57,294 bases of DNA. It comes from Bacillus sp. SD088 (lineage in GTDB: Bacteria > Bacillota > Bacilli > Bacillales > Bacillaceae_C). Location of the stretch: NCBI RefSeq assembly GCF_017355205.1, contig NZ_JADIJK010000031.1, forward strand, positions 1 through 57,294. The letters are read 5' to 3'. Of this stretch, positions 1-10,300 are shown piece by piece. The position numbers were made by a program, and so were the translations under genes. Position 1 is the first letter of the stretch, and each line of letters begins with the position of its first letter. The notes below the pieces were generated by a model. It saw only the letters and a program-made list of their open reading frames with translations. It searched no databases and had not been told where the DNA came from.

Positions 1-68
1 TTTCCATTGACCGGGGCTTTCATTATTTCTTCTGTTGGTTTTTCTTTCCCAAATAATTTTCGTAACAT
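1..68 (-). CDS. PTS glucose-type EIIA component, N-terminal fragment (cut by window edge)
   Basis: Only the first 22 codons are inside the window (MLRKLFGKEKPTEE..., then KAPVNG). A strong ribosome binding site (GGAGG) lies just upstream of the ATG. The short basic start followed by a stretch leading to 'APVNG' resembles Crr/glucose-type EIIA proteins, which pass phosphate from HPr to an EIIB domain. It is last in the sugar operon, after the sucrose-6-phosphate hydrolase, and would supply the EIIA that the EIIBC protein at 4123-5529 lacks. The active-site histidine is outside the window, so the call rests on the N-terminus and context. Confidence 0.6.
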   Translation of the reverse strand, partial: MLRKLFGKEKPTEEIMKAPVNG

Positions 69-91
69 TTTTCAAACCTCCATGTAAGTGT

Positions 92-402
92 GTGTTCAAA
101 AAAGGGGGGTAAAAAGGACCAAGTCGGCGTTGCCTACAGGACGTAGGCGGTTTTAAATGGGAGATCTTTCCCTTGGTATTCAAGCAGCAGAATGTATGCT
201 TTTAAATACATAAGCACAAGGAAGGCTACCCTGAACCTGCATCGCACGAAGGGAAAGTAGTTTTCTTTTCCAAGGAGCGTAGAAACAAGCCAACGAACTT
301 GCGCGTGTGTGGTGACTTCGGCGTTCGACACAGGACGTGTCGGTACTTAGTCGAAGTTCCTTTATATCACAGTGTCATTTTTACCGGAATTTTTGAACAT
401 TC
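92..402 (+). repeat. Family C interspersed repeat, long copy
   Basis: This fills the gap between the EIIA start and sacA. The two ends are inverted copies of one motif: GTTCAAAAAAGG...GTAAAAAGGAC at the left and GTCATTTTTACCGG...TTTTTGAAC at the right. Related copies are at 20140-20284, 38432-38685 (inverted) and, as a short remnant, 45208-45276. Inside are two mini-hairpins with loop AGGAC: stem GCCTAC/GTAGGC at 132-148 and stem CGACAC/GTGTCG at 326-342. No credible protein is encoded. It looks like a small non-autonomous (MITE-like) or structured repeat. Confidence 0.75.
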
Positions 403-410
403 TCTGTAAT

Positions 411-1862
411 CTATTGGTTTGCTAGTGTCCACTTTAGTACAGTTGCCTGACTTTTACTCGATGCCCCAAAAAGAATAGAGTCATCTAATAGAGAAGGGTA
501 AAACCGGGCAGTGAATGTCTCCTCACCACCATTTATAAATACTTCGATTGAAGACGTATCGATAAATATCTGGAGTGAAGCTAGTGCCTCAACATAACAT
601 TGGCGCTTCTCCGTTAATCCGTCGGCATAGCTCTGTCGTTCTAGGGTAAAAATTCTATCCTCTTTTGAATAAATTAATCTTGCTGTTCCACCAATCGTAA
701 TATAAAAGCTTCCCTTCACAACATTGATCTGATCAATCATCAGTTCGAGCTTTTTTCCATGTACACCTGTTAAGTTAATGGTTTCTTGTACTAATTCCAA
801 ATGATGGGAGTCAGGCAACCCTCCCCGTAACTGTTCTAACTCTTTTACCGGTTTTTGATATATTTTCCCATCGATTAATTTTAATTCACGTGGAAGGGTC
901 ATATTATGAAGCCATTTATAGGGAATTGTCGGATGCTCTTGTTCATTTTGATCTGGTACAGCCATCCAGGCAAATAATATTCTTCTTCCTTTTTGATCTA
1001 GGGTGGTCTGAGGAGCATAGAAATCAAAACCACGATCTAATTCATCGAAGGGTCCATGCTGAAAGCTTGTCGTTTCCGGATCGAATGTTCCTACTACATA
1101 TCCTGACTGATAGGCGTTTTGATATTTGAACCCTTGAGCAGACAGCCCTTGGGGAGAGAAAATTAATATATCTTTTCCATTCAGGTTAAAAAGGTCCGGA
1201 CATTCGAACATATGGCCGAATTGCCCTAAGGATCCTTTTCCCCCTCCTGCTAATATCCCCATATGTGTCCAATCAGTAAGATTCTCAGAACGTAGTAGTG
1301 CCACTGCCCCATTTAATTCAGTTGTTTGAGCACCGATAACCATGAAATACGCTCCATTTTGCTGCCAAACCTTCGGATCTCGGAAATGGGCTGTATATTC
1401 ATCTGGAAGATGTACAATCGGGCCTTTTTTAGAAAAGTCGATACCATCCTCACTGATGGCCAAGCATTGATAGGTTTGTCGATTCCGGTCTTCATCTTTC
1501 ACATTGCCGGTATAAAACAAATAAAGCTTCCCGTTATGTTCAATTGCACTTCCTGAATAACAGCCGTTTTTTTCAAACCATTCTGAAGGTGTTAGCGCAA
1601 TAGGTTGCTCTTCCCAATGAACTAGATCTTTGGATGAAATATGCCCCCAAAACTTTGCACCATGACCTGTCTTAAATGGCATCCACTGATAAAAGAGATG
1701 GTATATTCCGTTCCACTGAATAAACCCATTTGGATCATTTAATAAACCAACCGGCGGCATCACATGATAATGGAGGCGGTACGGGTCTTTTTCTACTAAC
1801 GCTTTATTTTTCTCCACTTCTTCCTCTGCCAGCAATCGAAGCCTTTTGTCTTCATTTAGCAT
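411..1862 (-). CDS. sacA: Sucrose-6-phosphate hydrolase (GH32 invertase family)
   Basis: A 483-residue cytoplasmic GH32 enzyme expected to split sucrose-6-phosphate, made by the PTS, into glucose-6-phosphate and fructose. The three GH32 catalytic blocks are present: NDPNG near residue 42 (nucleophile Asp), FRDPK near residue 160 (transition-state Asp) and ECPD near residue 220 (acid/base Glu). A five-bladed propeller is followed by a C-terminal beta-sandwich; the length is normal. There is no signal peptide. The start lies 3 bp after the GH3 stop codon, so the two genes are translationally close and in one operon with EIIBC. Another beta-fructoside phosphate is possible as substrate. Confidence 0.9.
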   Translation of the reverse strand: MLNEDKRLRLLAEEEVEKNKALVEKDPYRLHYHVMPPVGLLNDPNGFIQWNGIYHLFYQWMPFKTGHGAKFWGHISSKDLVHWEEQPIALTPSEWFEKNGCYSGSAIEHNGKLYLFYTGNVKDEDRNRQTYQCLAISEDGIDFSKKGPIVHLPDEYTAHFRDPKVWQQNGAYFMVIGAQTTELNGAVALLRSENLTDWTHMGILAGGGKGSLGQFGHMFECPDLFNLNGKDILIFSPQGLSAQGFKYQNAYQSGYVVGTFDPETTSFQHGPFDELDRGFDFYAPQTTLDQKGRRILFAWMAVPDQNEQEHPTIPYKWLHNMTLPRELKLIDGKIYQKPVKELEQLRGGLPDSHHLELVQETINLTGVHGKKLELMIDQINVVKGSFYITIGGTARLIYSKEDRIFTLERQSYADGLTEKRQCYVEALASLQIFIDTSSIEVFINGGEETFTARFYPSLLDDSILFGASSKSQATVLKWTLANQ

Positions 1863-1865
1863 TTC

Positions 1866-4103
1866 TTACTCGCCCACCAATTCAAAGGTTGCTTTTAACG
1901 GTAAGTCTTCACTGCTTGTGCCAATAAAAACATCAAATTTACCAATCTCACTAGCATAACTCAAATCACTACGATAGATTTTTAGTTGCTCTTCGATGAT
2001 TGTAAACGAAATGGTTGTCGTTTCACCCTTTTCAATAAACACCTTTTTAAAGTCCTTCAGAATCTTAACAGGTCTTGCAGTGCTACCAAAGTGATCTCTT
2101 AAATAGAGTTGAACGATTTCCTCTCCATCATAATTTCCTATGTTCTCCACTTCAACCGTTACAACTAATTCATCATGTTTGTTCATCTGCTTCTTATTGA
2201 GAGAAAGATTCTTATATTTAAAGTTTGTATACGAGATTCCATAACCAAAGGGATACAATGGTTTATTGGATTCATCAATATAACGTGAAGCGAAGCGATA
2301 ATAACCATTTTCAGCTAAGTCTGGTCTACCTGTGCCTAACTCACTATAAAAGACTGGTATTTGTCCCATACTTCTTGGGAAGGACATTGAAAGCTTCCCT
2401 GATGGATTCGTCACACCGTAAAGTATATTCGCTAAGGCTTCCCCACCCATAGTACCAGGAAACCATGCCTGAATAAGTGCATTTGAGTGTTTTTCAACAT
2501 CCGTTAAGATCAATGGGCGGCCACTATAAATGATGGTAATGAGTGGTTTGTCTAATGCACTGATAGTCTCGAATAATTCCTGTTGGGGTCTAGGGAGTGT
2601 AAGGTCTGTACGTGATCCACCTTCACCACTTTGATAGATGCTTTCACCCAATGCCAAGATCACAACATCTGCGTTCTCAGCTACTGTTTCCGCTTCTGCT
2701 ATTAATTCATCCTGACTGATTAATTCATCAGGAATTTGCTCTTCAAATTTTCCAAGCGATTTCGTTGAACCCTTCTCTAATAAGTGTGAACCTCTACAAA
2801 ATTGATTATGGTCATTCTTGGAGATCTTATCGACCCCCTCTTTTAGAGTAATGGTATCTTTTACATCGCCCTTTATTGCCCACATACCTAAAGTAGATGT
2901 TTCATCATGATAAGGTCCGATAATGGCTACCTTTTTATCTTTTTCAAGTGGGAGGATGCCATCATTTTTTAATAAAACAATTGATTCTTCAGTAAGTCTT
3001 AAGGCTGTTTCCTTATGTTCCTTACTTAAGATACTACTGCTTCCCGCTGACTTATTTTTTAATCCCCTATAAGGATCTTCAAATAGACCGAGTTCATTTT
3101 TCAAGTTGACAATTCTATATACCGCTTCGTTTAACAATGTCATCATGTGTTCATTGGATTGAACGGCGGCTGTTAATTCATTTGCAAAAACAGAAGTTTT
3201 CATATCAATATCAACCGTAGCTTTTAAAGCAAGTTGAGCGGCTTCTTGCGCACCATTTGCATATCCATGAGTGATTAATTCTTCAACAGCCGCATAATCG
3301 GAAATCAGAACACCTGCAAATCCAAATTCATCTCGTAATATTTTCTTATTTAACCATTCATTTCCGGTTGAAGGAATCCCATTTAGTGTATTAAAAGCGG
3401 TCATCACAAGCTTTACTTTTGCTTTCACAGCTGCTAAGTAACTTGGTAGATATACTTCTCGCAACATGTGTTCAGACATATCAACTGCGTTATACTCACG
3501 TCCTGCTACAGGAGCTCCATAGGCAGCAAAATGCTTTACACAACCTGCAATTTTATCTTCCGGTATCGTGGTCTGTTCCGAACTTCCCTGAAGCCCTTCT
3601 ACGACACTCTGGGCGTATAATTCGGCTATTAGGAGATCCTCTCCTGGAGACTCCATGACACGTCCCCACCGAGGATCTCTTACAATATCGACCATAGGGG
3701 CAAACGTAACATGTACCCCTTCCTCATAGCACTCCTTGGCACTTACAGAAGCTGCTTCTTCAATTAAAGGGAAGTTCCAGCTACAAGCCTGTGCCAATGG
3801 AATAGGAAAGATCGTTCTAAATCCATAAATGATATCAGCCATAAAAAGCAAAGGGATTTTATGGCTTGAGTTTTTAAGATACTTATCTTGAATCTTTATT
3901 ATTTCATCGGCGCTCGTAATATTTAGGATGGAACCCGTATGATAAATATTATACTCTTCGTGCAGTCCTAATTTTTTGATCGGACCCGTAACAGTGGTCT
4001 CAGTCCCATTCGCAAAGAAATCTCCAGTTAGTTGTACAAGTTGACCAATTTTTTCCTCAACAGAAAGAGAATCAATCAGAGCTAGAAGTCCATTTTTTTC
4101 CAT
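1866..4103 (-). CDS. GH3 family beta-glucosidase, intracellular
   Basis: 745 residues with the full BglX-type layout: N-terminal GH3 barrel, GH3 C-terminal domain, and a fibronectin-III-like domain from about residue 650. The barrel shows KHFAAYG and the nucleophile motif VLISDY around residue 270; the C-domain contains GEGGSRTDL. There is no signal peptide, unlike periplasmic BglX, which fits a substrate that enters through a transporter. It lies 19 bp after EIIBC and 3 bp before sacA. Family members hydrolyse beta-glucosides or beta-xylosides. Its pairing with a sucrose-type PTS is unusual and the true substrate cannot be read from the sequence. Confidence 0.85.
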   Translation of the reverse strand: MEKNGLLALIDSLSVEEKIGQLVQLTGDFFANGTETTVTGPIKKLGLHEEYNIYHTGSILNITSADEIIKIQDKYLKNSSHKIPLLFMADIIYGFRTIFPIPLAQACSWNFPLIEEAASVSAKECYEEGVHVTFAPMVDIVRDPRWGRVMESPGEDLLIAELYAQSVVEGLQGSSEQTTIPEDKIAGCVKHFAAYGAPVAGREYNAVDMSEHMLREVYLPSYLAAVKAKVKLVMTAFNTLNGIPSTGNEWLNKKILRDEFGFAGVLISDYAAVEELITHGYANGAQEAAQLALKATVDIDMKTSVFANELTAAVQSNEHMMTLLNEAVYRIVNLKNELGLFEDPYRGLKNKSAGSSSILSKEHKETALRLTEESIVLLKNDGILPLEKDKKVAIIGPYHDETSTLGMWAIKGDVKDTITLKEGVDKISKNDHNQFCRGSHLLEKGSTKSLGKFEEQIPDELISQDELIAEAETVAENADVVILALGESIYQSGEGGSRTDLTLPRPQQELFETISALDKPLITIIYSGRPLILTDVEKHSNALIQAWFPGTMGGEALANILYGVTNPSGKLSMSFPRSMGQIPVFYSELGTGRPDLAENGYYRFASRYIDESNKPLYPFGYGISYTNFKYKNLSLNKKQMNKHDELVVTVEVENIGNYDGEEIVQLYLRDHFGSTARPVKILKDFKKVFIEKGETTTISFTIIEEQLKIYRSDLSYASEIGKFDVFIGTSSEDLPLKATFELVGE

Positions 4104-4122
4104 CAGTAAAAATCCTTCCTAA

Positions 4123-5529
4123 TTAGTTCGTTTTTTGTTTATCTTTAAAACCAAAAAGATACGTTAGGATAAAGGCTACAGCGAATCCGATAACACAAAC
4201 TAAAACATAGCCAAAAATTTGGTTATTTAAGTAAAGCAAAAGTCCAGGAATCACTGTGATCGACATCCCTGTTGCTGATAATTGAAGTAAACCGGCAACA
4301 AACCCACCTGCTGCTCCACCAATTAATCCCATAATAAACGGTTTTCCATAACGTAGTGTCACACCAAAGATTGCTGGTTCTGTAATTCCTAATAAAGCAG
4401 AAAAGGTTGATGGAAAAGCAATCGCCTTTGTCTTTATATTCCTTGATTTTACTGCAACTGCAAATGCAGCCCCAGCTTGCGCAGCAATAGAGGCCGAGCT
4501 AATTGGGTTAACTAAGTTTTTGCCTGTATCTGCAAGCATTTGGATCTCAATTAAATTCAATGGATGATGTAGTCCTGTTACAACAATAAGTTGATTGATA
4601 CCACCATAAACTAGACCACCAATTCCAAATGGTAATTCTAAAATATACGTAACAGCAGTTAATAATAATAACTCTGCTTCATGAAAGACAGGTCCAATTA
4701 GGAAAAAGGCTAGAACGATCATGATAAGTAATGTTAAAAAGGGTGTAAGGATTAGGTCGAGTGCATTCGGTACCTTTTTACGGATAAATGTTTCGACCTT
4801 CGCACCCAATGCTCCTGCGATAAATGCGGGCAAGACTGAGCCTTGATAACCAGCAACTTTTATAAATCCGAAGAATTTTATTGGTTCTTCTACATTTTGT
4901 GCAACATCCCATGAAGTTGGCAGGCTAGGGTTGACAAGCATTAATCCTAATAATATTCCTAATAATTGAGAGCCTCCAAACACTTTGAACGCTGACCAAC
5001 AAACGAGTACTGGTAAGAAAGCAAACGCAGTATCCGTTAAGATTTCAGTAAATGTAATGAAATTATCTGAAATACTGTCTGGCGTTAAACCGAAAAACGC
5101 TAGGATCGAAGGCTGTAAAATTAACCCCCTTACCCCCATAAATAATCCGGTAGCGACCAACGCTGGAATAATTGGTACAAATACATCTCCAAAAAGACGA
5201 ATTATTTTCAAGAAGATATTGTCATCTTTTTTGTCTGAAGCAATCTCTTTTAATTCTGATTTTGTCGTACCAGAAATTCCTACTTGAAGCATTGCTTCAT
5301 AGACCCGATTCACGGTACCGGTTCCAAAAATAATTTGGTATTGCCCGGAAGTAAAGAAGACGCCCTTAGCCATATCGATCTCCTCAATCACTTCGTCATC
5401 AATCACATCCCGGTCTTTGACAATTAGCCTTAGCCGGGTCGCACAATGGGCCATCGATATAATATTGTCTTTCCCGCCGACGCCTTCAATGACATCTTGA
5501 GCAATTTTTTTATAATCAGTATTACTCAT
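4123..5529 (-). CDS. PTS EIIBC transporter, sucrose/trehalose (glucose superfamily) type
   Basis: 468 residues. The N-terminal EIIB domain (about 1-90) has the phosphorylated cysteine in MAHCATRLR (Cys29). A linker is followed by a hydrophobic EIIC domain of about ten membrane segments from residue 105 to the end, with the substrate motif GLHHPLN. There is no fused EIIA; the partial EIIA at 1-68 probably serves it. It imports and phosphorylates a disaccharide. Adjacent sacA makes sucrose the first guess; trehalose or another glucoside is the alternative. It is the first structural gene of the operon and follows the AraC-type regulator after a 111 bp gap that should hold the promoter. Confidence 0.85.
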   Translation of the reverse strand: MSNTDYKKIAQDVIEGVGGKDNIISMAHCATRLRLIVKDRDVIDDEVIEEIDMAKGVFFTSGQYQIIFGTGTVNRVYEAMLQVGISGTTKSELKEIASDKKDDNIFLKIIRLFGDVFVPIIPALVATGLFMGVRGLILQPSILAFFGLTPDSISDNFITFTEILTDTAFAFLPVLVCWSAFKVFGGSQLLGILLGLMLVNPSLPTSWDVAQNVEEPIKFFGFIKVAGYQGSVLPAFIAGALGAKVETFIRKKVPNALDLILTPFLTLLIMIVLAFFLIGPVFHEAELLLLTAVTYILELPFGIGGLVYGGINQLIVVTGLHHPLNLIEIQMLADTGKNLVNPISSASIAAQAGAAFAVAVKSRNIKTKAIAFPSTFSALLGITEPAIFGVTLRYGKPFIMGLIGGAAGGFVAGLLQLSATGMSITVIPGLLLYLNNQIFGYVLVCVIGFAVAFILTYLFGFKDKQKTN

Positions 5530-5640
5530 TTTTTTACCCCATTTCTGTAATAGTATTTATGTCAATTCATGCTATTTAAATGACCTATATCAACAATGAT
5601 AATAGGAATACGTAAATAGGGCGTTGCACTTTTTTACTAT

Positions 5641-6477
5641 TTAAGGGTCATTTTTTGACCTTTTATAGTATTTAGGATTGATGTTCATAGTTAATTGGAA
5701 ATAGTTCCTAAATGACTTTACATTTGAGAAACCTGATTCATATGCAATTTGTGTAAGTGTCTTATCAGTCGTATCCATAAGCACAATGGCCTTTTCTAAA
5801 CAAAGGTTTCTTTTGAAATCTAAGAATGTCTGTCCAGTGATTGAATGAAATAAACGAGAGAGATAGGCTTCTGAATAACCACAAGCAGAAGCAGTTTCTT
5901 TTAGACTAGGATTTTCTTTATAGTGTTTTTTTAGATACTCTACAACAATTTCAAGCTGCTTTAATTGCTTTCGTTCCTGATGTTTATCTTTTTCGTTATT
6001 GTTAGAAGCAAAATGGGTAACCAGCAAATATTTTAAGTTCAGTACTTTACTTCGTTCCATTAAGTAGTCATACTCATTCTGCGATAAATGATACGCTTTA
6101 ATGTCGATTATGAGCTGTCTAATTTCATCTAATATTTTAGATTGCTCATGGCTTTCACAAGTACTTAATCGGATTGAGACCTTTTCTTCCTTAAGGAAAT
6201 TTTCCGGAAACTGTATAATAGATACATGATTATGGGTAATGCTCTGGGTAGAATGTGGTGTATCCGAATTAATAAATAGCAGATCACCACTATTCATTAT
6301 AATCTTTCTTCCTTCATACCAAACTTTTAAGCTACCTTCTCTGCAAAAAATAAATTCAGGGCTATGATGCCAATGCATAGGAATAATTCTTTCTGTATCT
6401 TTTGCTTTAAATGAAAAGAATTTAATGGACTTTTTTTGATTGATTTCAATGTATTCGTATAAATTATTCAAAATCAA
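5641..6477 (-). CDS. AraC/XylS family transcriptional regulator
   Basis: 278 residues: an N-terminal cupin-like sensing domain (HWHHSPEFIF near residue 36, then SGDLLFINSDTPH) and a C-terminal pair of helix-turn-helix motifs (LKETASACGYSEAYLSRLF; TLTQIAYESGFSNVKSFRNYF). It stands just upstream of, and on the same strand as, the PTS operon, so it is the likely sugar-responsive activator of EIIBC-GH3-sacA-EIIA. No signal for its ligand is visible. Sucrose operons in Bacillus more often use LacI-type or BglG-type regulators, so an AraC regulator hints at a different inducer. Confidence 0.85.
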   Translation of the reverse strand: MILNNLYEYIEINQKKSIKFFSFKAKDTERIIPMHWHHSPEFIFCREGSLKVWYEGRKIIMNSGDLLFINSDTPHSTQSITHNHVSIIQFPENFLKEEKVSIRLSTCESHEQSKILDEIRQLIIDIKAYHLSQNEYDYLMERSKVLNLKYLLVTHFASNNNEKDKHQERKQLKQLEIVVEYLKKHYKENPSLKETASACGYSEAYLSRLFHSITGQTFLDFKRNLCLEKAIVLMDTTDKTLTQIAYESGFSNVKSFRNYFQLTMNINPKYYKRSKNDP

Positions 6478-6510
6478 ATGTCTCCCCTTCGGACATAACT
6501 GAAATAATAA

Positions 6511-6549
6511 GGGTCCTCTTTTCGTCGAACAATCGACTAAGGAGGACCC
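6511..6549 (-). terminator. Hairpin after spoVT
   Basis: GGGTCCTC pairs with GAGGACCC, and the loop contains a second nested palindrome (TCGA...TCGA). On the minus strand it is followed by an imperfect T-rich stretch (TTATTATTT). It lies 40 bp beyond the spoVT stop and separates the core from the sugar operon. Confidence 0.6.
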
Positions 6550-6550
6550 G

Positions 6551-6591
6551 AAGTTTGTACGCAGCTGAAACAGTCGGCTACGCTTTTCTTA
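6551..6591 (-). repeat. End fragment of a family A repeat
   Basis: About 40 bp almost identical to the end of the array at 38033-38073 (AAGTTTGTACGCAGCT, then CAGTCG and CGCTTTTCTT). It abuts the spoVT stop codon and the terminator hairpin, as if an element inserted or was truncated right behind the gene. Confidence 0.65.
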
Positions 6592-7128
6592 TTAAGATTC
6601 CATTTGCCTTGCTAAAAAGCTGGCGGCTGTTTCGGCGGATTTTTGTTCAATTTCGCCAATTGTGCGATCTTTAGAGAAGATAACGACTGCTCCAATCGGA
6701 TCACCGCTCGCAATAATCGGTGAAACAGCATATGAGGTTAGTTCTTCTTGATTCCCTTCCACTAATATCGTATTTCCGGCATTTTTTTCAATCCGGGAAG
6801 TACGATCCGCCATCGATCTCTCAATCACTTCACCATTATGTTTATTCAAATAGTCCTTTTTAGAAATTCCAGCAACAGCAATGGCGCTGTCTCGGTCACA
6901 AATTAAAATAGAACTGCCTAAACTTTCAAATAAGGCTTCTGCATATTCCTTAGCAAAATCCCCCAATTCACTAATAGGTGAATATTTTTTTAAAATAACC
7001 TCGCCGTCTCGATCCACAAAGATCTCAAGTGGATCCCCCTCTCGAATTCTTAAGGTCCTGCGGATTTCTTTTGGGATAACCACTCTTCCCAAATCATCGA
7101 TTCGACGAACGATACCAGTTGCTTTCAT
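6592..7128 (-). CDS. spoVT: Stage V sporulation protein T
   Basis: 178 residues starting at MKATGIVRRIDDLGRVVIPK; an upstream in-frame start would add seven unconserved residues (MKVRQHK). Residues 1-50 are an AbrB-type swapped-hairpin DNA-binding domain, very like abrB at 32356. The rest is a GAF-like sensor domain (SSILICDRDSAIAVAG...). SpoVT acts in the forespore, modulating sigma-G genes and later spore properties. It follows mfd, as in B. subtilis, with a 210 bp gap for its own forespore promoter. Confidence 0.95.
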   Translation of the reverse strand: MKATGIVRRIDDLGRVVIPKEIRRTLRIREGDPLEIFVDRDGEVILKKYSPISELGDFAKEYAEALFESLGSSILICDRDSAIAVAGISKKDYLNKHNGEVIERSMADRTSRIEKNAGNTILVEGNQEELTSYAVSPIIASGDPIGAVVIFSKDRTIGEIEQKSAETAASFLARQMES

Positions 7129-7338
7129 CTTATGTTGCCTCACTTTCATCTGATGATTTTCAGAAACACAATCCGATAGTCATGATTGGCAAATCTTTAC
7201 CAATTAAGGAAGTGTCTCTGCTATTTTGCTTTCATTTCCAACGGTTGTTAAATTTAGTATCTTTCAGATGAAGAGTTCTATTCATAAATTCACTTATTTT
7301 TTTGGTCGGGGTATGCAAAAATGTTTTATTTTGTAATA

Positions 7339-10300
7339 TCAGCGACTAGCTGTTTTTAGTTCTTTCATTATTTTCTTAACCATTTCCAGCCATTCTTGTT
7401 GGTTCATTTTCCCGATTTGGATGGTAATTTTTAATTGAGAGCCATCCATACCAAGACCCACTTTTCTGCCAAATTGGCTACAAATCTTAAATACCTTCGA
7501 GCCGTCGGTTTCACCTGTGCCTAGCTCTGACATGTGAATAGCAATTTCGGATTTGGATTGTTTGATCGATTCCAGTTTGGCTTCTTTTGCATATACTTTC
7601 ATTTCAGCCACAGTAAATAATAGTTCGACCTGCTCTGGGTAATCGCCAAAGCGATCAATCATTTCTTCTTGTAGTTCTCCAAGTTCACCTAATGTATCAA
7701 TATTTCTAAAACGTTTGTACATCTCAATTTTTTGGCGTCCGTCCTTAATATAAGTATCCGGAATATAGGCATCCAGTTCTAATTCCACTTCAAATGCCGG
7801 CGGCTGTTGTTGAGTAATCTCGCCCCTGCGCTCATCAATCGCTTCTTTCAGCATTTGTGAGTATAAATCAAAACCTACTGAATCAATAAATCCATGTTGC
7901 TGAGATCCTAACAGATTTCCGGCGCCTCGAATTGACAAATCTCGCATAGCAATTTTAAAGCCTGAACCCAATTCGGTAAATTCCTTAATTGATTGTAATC
8001 TTTTTTCTGCGACCTCTGTCAGCACTTTATTTCTTCTGTACGTAAAATACGCATAAGCAACGCGATTGGAACGCCCGACTCGTCCTCTTAATTGATAGAG
8101 TTGGGAAAGTCCCATCCGATCAGCATCATGAACAATTAGTGTATTCACATTTGGGATATCGACACCTGTTTCAATAATCGTTGTTGTTACTAATACATCG
8201 AATTCCCCATCAAGAAAGCTAAGAATCACTGATTCTAATTCTGTCTCTGTCATTTGCCCATGGGCATAGGCCACTCTCGCATCAGGTACAAGTAAAGAGA
8301 CTTCTTCTGCTTTTCTCTCGATATCCTCGACACGATTATATAAGAAATAGACTTGGCCTCCTCTGGCAAGTTCCCGTTCAATTGATTCCTTGACAAGGGA
8401 GCCATTATACTCCATCACGTATGTTTGGATTGGAAAGCGATTTTCCGGTGGTGTTTCGATGACAGATAAATCTCGTACTCCTAGCATTGACATATGCAAA
8501 GTTCTTGGGATTGGCGTTGCTGTAAGGGTTAATACATCAATATTAGCCTTTAACTGTTTCAATTTTTCCTTATGGGTTACACCAAAACGTTGTTCTTCAT
8601 CCACAATTAATAACCCTAAGTCTGCAAACTGAACATCCTTAGATAAAAGCCGATGTGTTCCAACTACAATATCGATCGTTCCATTTTTTAAGCCCTTTGT
8701 TGTTTCCGTTTGTTGCTTTCTCGTTCGGAATCGGCTAAGGGAACTAATATTGATAGGATAGTCTTGAAATCTCTCTTTCACTGTTTCAAAATGTTGCTGG
8801 GCTAATATTGTCGTTGGCACAAGAAACGCGACCTGTTTTCCTTCCATAATCGCTTTAAAAGCTGCTCGAATGGCGACTTCAGTTTTTCCGTAACCTACAT
8901 CTCCGCATAAAAGTCGATCCATCGGTCTTTCCTTTTCCATATCTCGCTTAATTTCCACAATAGAACGCAGCTGATCCTCTGTCTCCTGATAAGGGAAAGA
9001 GGTTTCTAGCTCTCTTTGCATATCACCATCTGGCGAAAAAGCATAGCCTTTAGCCGCTTCTCTTTCTGCATATAGCTTAATCAGATCATCTGCAATATCT
9101 TTAACAGATGTTTCCACTTTCTTTTTAACACGTTTCCAGTCACTGCCGCCTAATTTATAGATTTTAGGGTCTTTTCCCTCAGAGGCGACATATTTTTGCA
9201 CTAAGTCAATTTGTTCTACGGGTACATATAGCTTGTCACTGCCTTGATACCTTAAATGCAAATAATCTTTATGCACCCCATTAATGACAAGTGTTTCAAT
9301 ACCAAGGTATTTTCCAATTCCATGATTGACATGAACAACATAATCGCCTACTTGTAATTCAGAATAACTTTTAATTCGTTCAGCATTTGATAACTTTTGC
9401 TTTCTTTTTACTTTTCTTGTTGTTTTATTAAAAATTTCTTCTTCCGTAATAACAGCCATTCTGGATCCTTGTAATTCAAAACCTGTCGTCAGTGAACCGA
9501 TCATAATTTGAATCCCGGAGTCCCTTATTGAGGGTTCCTTTACAACGGCTGCTTCTATTTCGTAATCCTCTAAAACCGAATGTAACTTTTCAGCTCTTTC
9601 TTGGTTAGGAGCTAAAAAAATAACGGAATATTGGTTATGATGCCAGCGATCTACTTCTCCCTTTAACACATGCATTTGACCATGGAAGTTTTGCATTGGC
9701 TTACAAGAAATATTGGAGATATTTTGTGGATTGGTATTCGCTATATGGCGCAAAAACATTGAAAGATAAATTTTAGGCTGTGATCGATGGGTGGTCAGCA
9801 ATTCCGAAAACTGAAGTGATACAGGAACATCATGCACCATTTCTCCTTGTTCCAATAAGGATGTATACCACTCTGCTTCTTCCTTTTCCAATCTTTCATT
9901 CATTTCTTGAATACGACTCATCTCATCGAAGATAAGTAAACCGTTGGTAGAAAGATAATCTAGTAAACTTGCTGCCGGATCATAATCAAAAGACAAGTAC
10001 TTGAAAAATTGCTCTGGCTTCTGCCCATTCCGCAATTGTTCTAAGTCATACCCAATCTTCTCTGCCATTCTTTCCTTTGCATCTTGACTTCTCAATTTTT
10101 TTAAAGACTTGGCAAGGGACTCTTCCAATTTTGTGGCAATCGCCTTTAGCTGTGCGCTGCCAACAGGTGATTCAGTAGCAGGGCCGATCAATATCCTTTC
10201 TCTCTTTTCCTTTGACCGTTGATCTTCCAAAGAAAAGGTTCGAATAGAATCTACTTCTGTATCAAACAATTCAATTCGAATCGGGTCTGTTTCAGTTAAT

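Noticed and set aside
134-331. Small protein in the family C repeat near sacA
   Set aside because: The frame lies wholly within repeat DNA containing mini-hairpins and has no homologous frame in the other copies.
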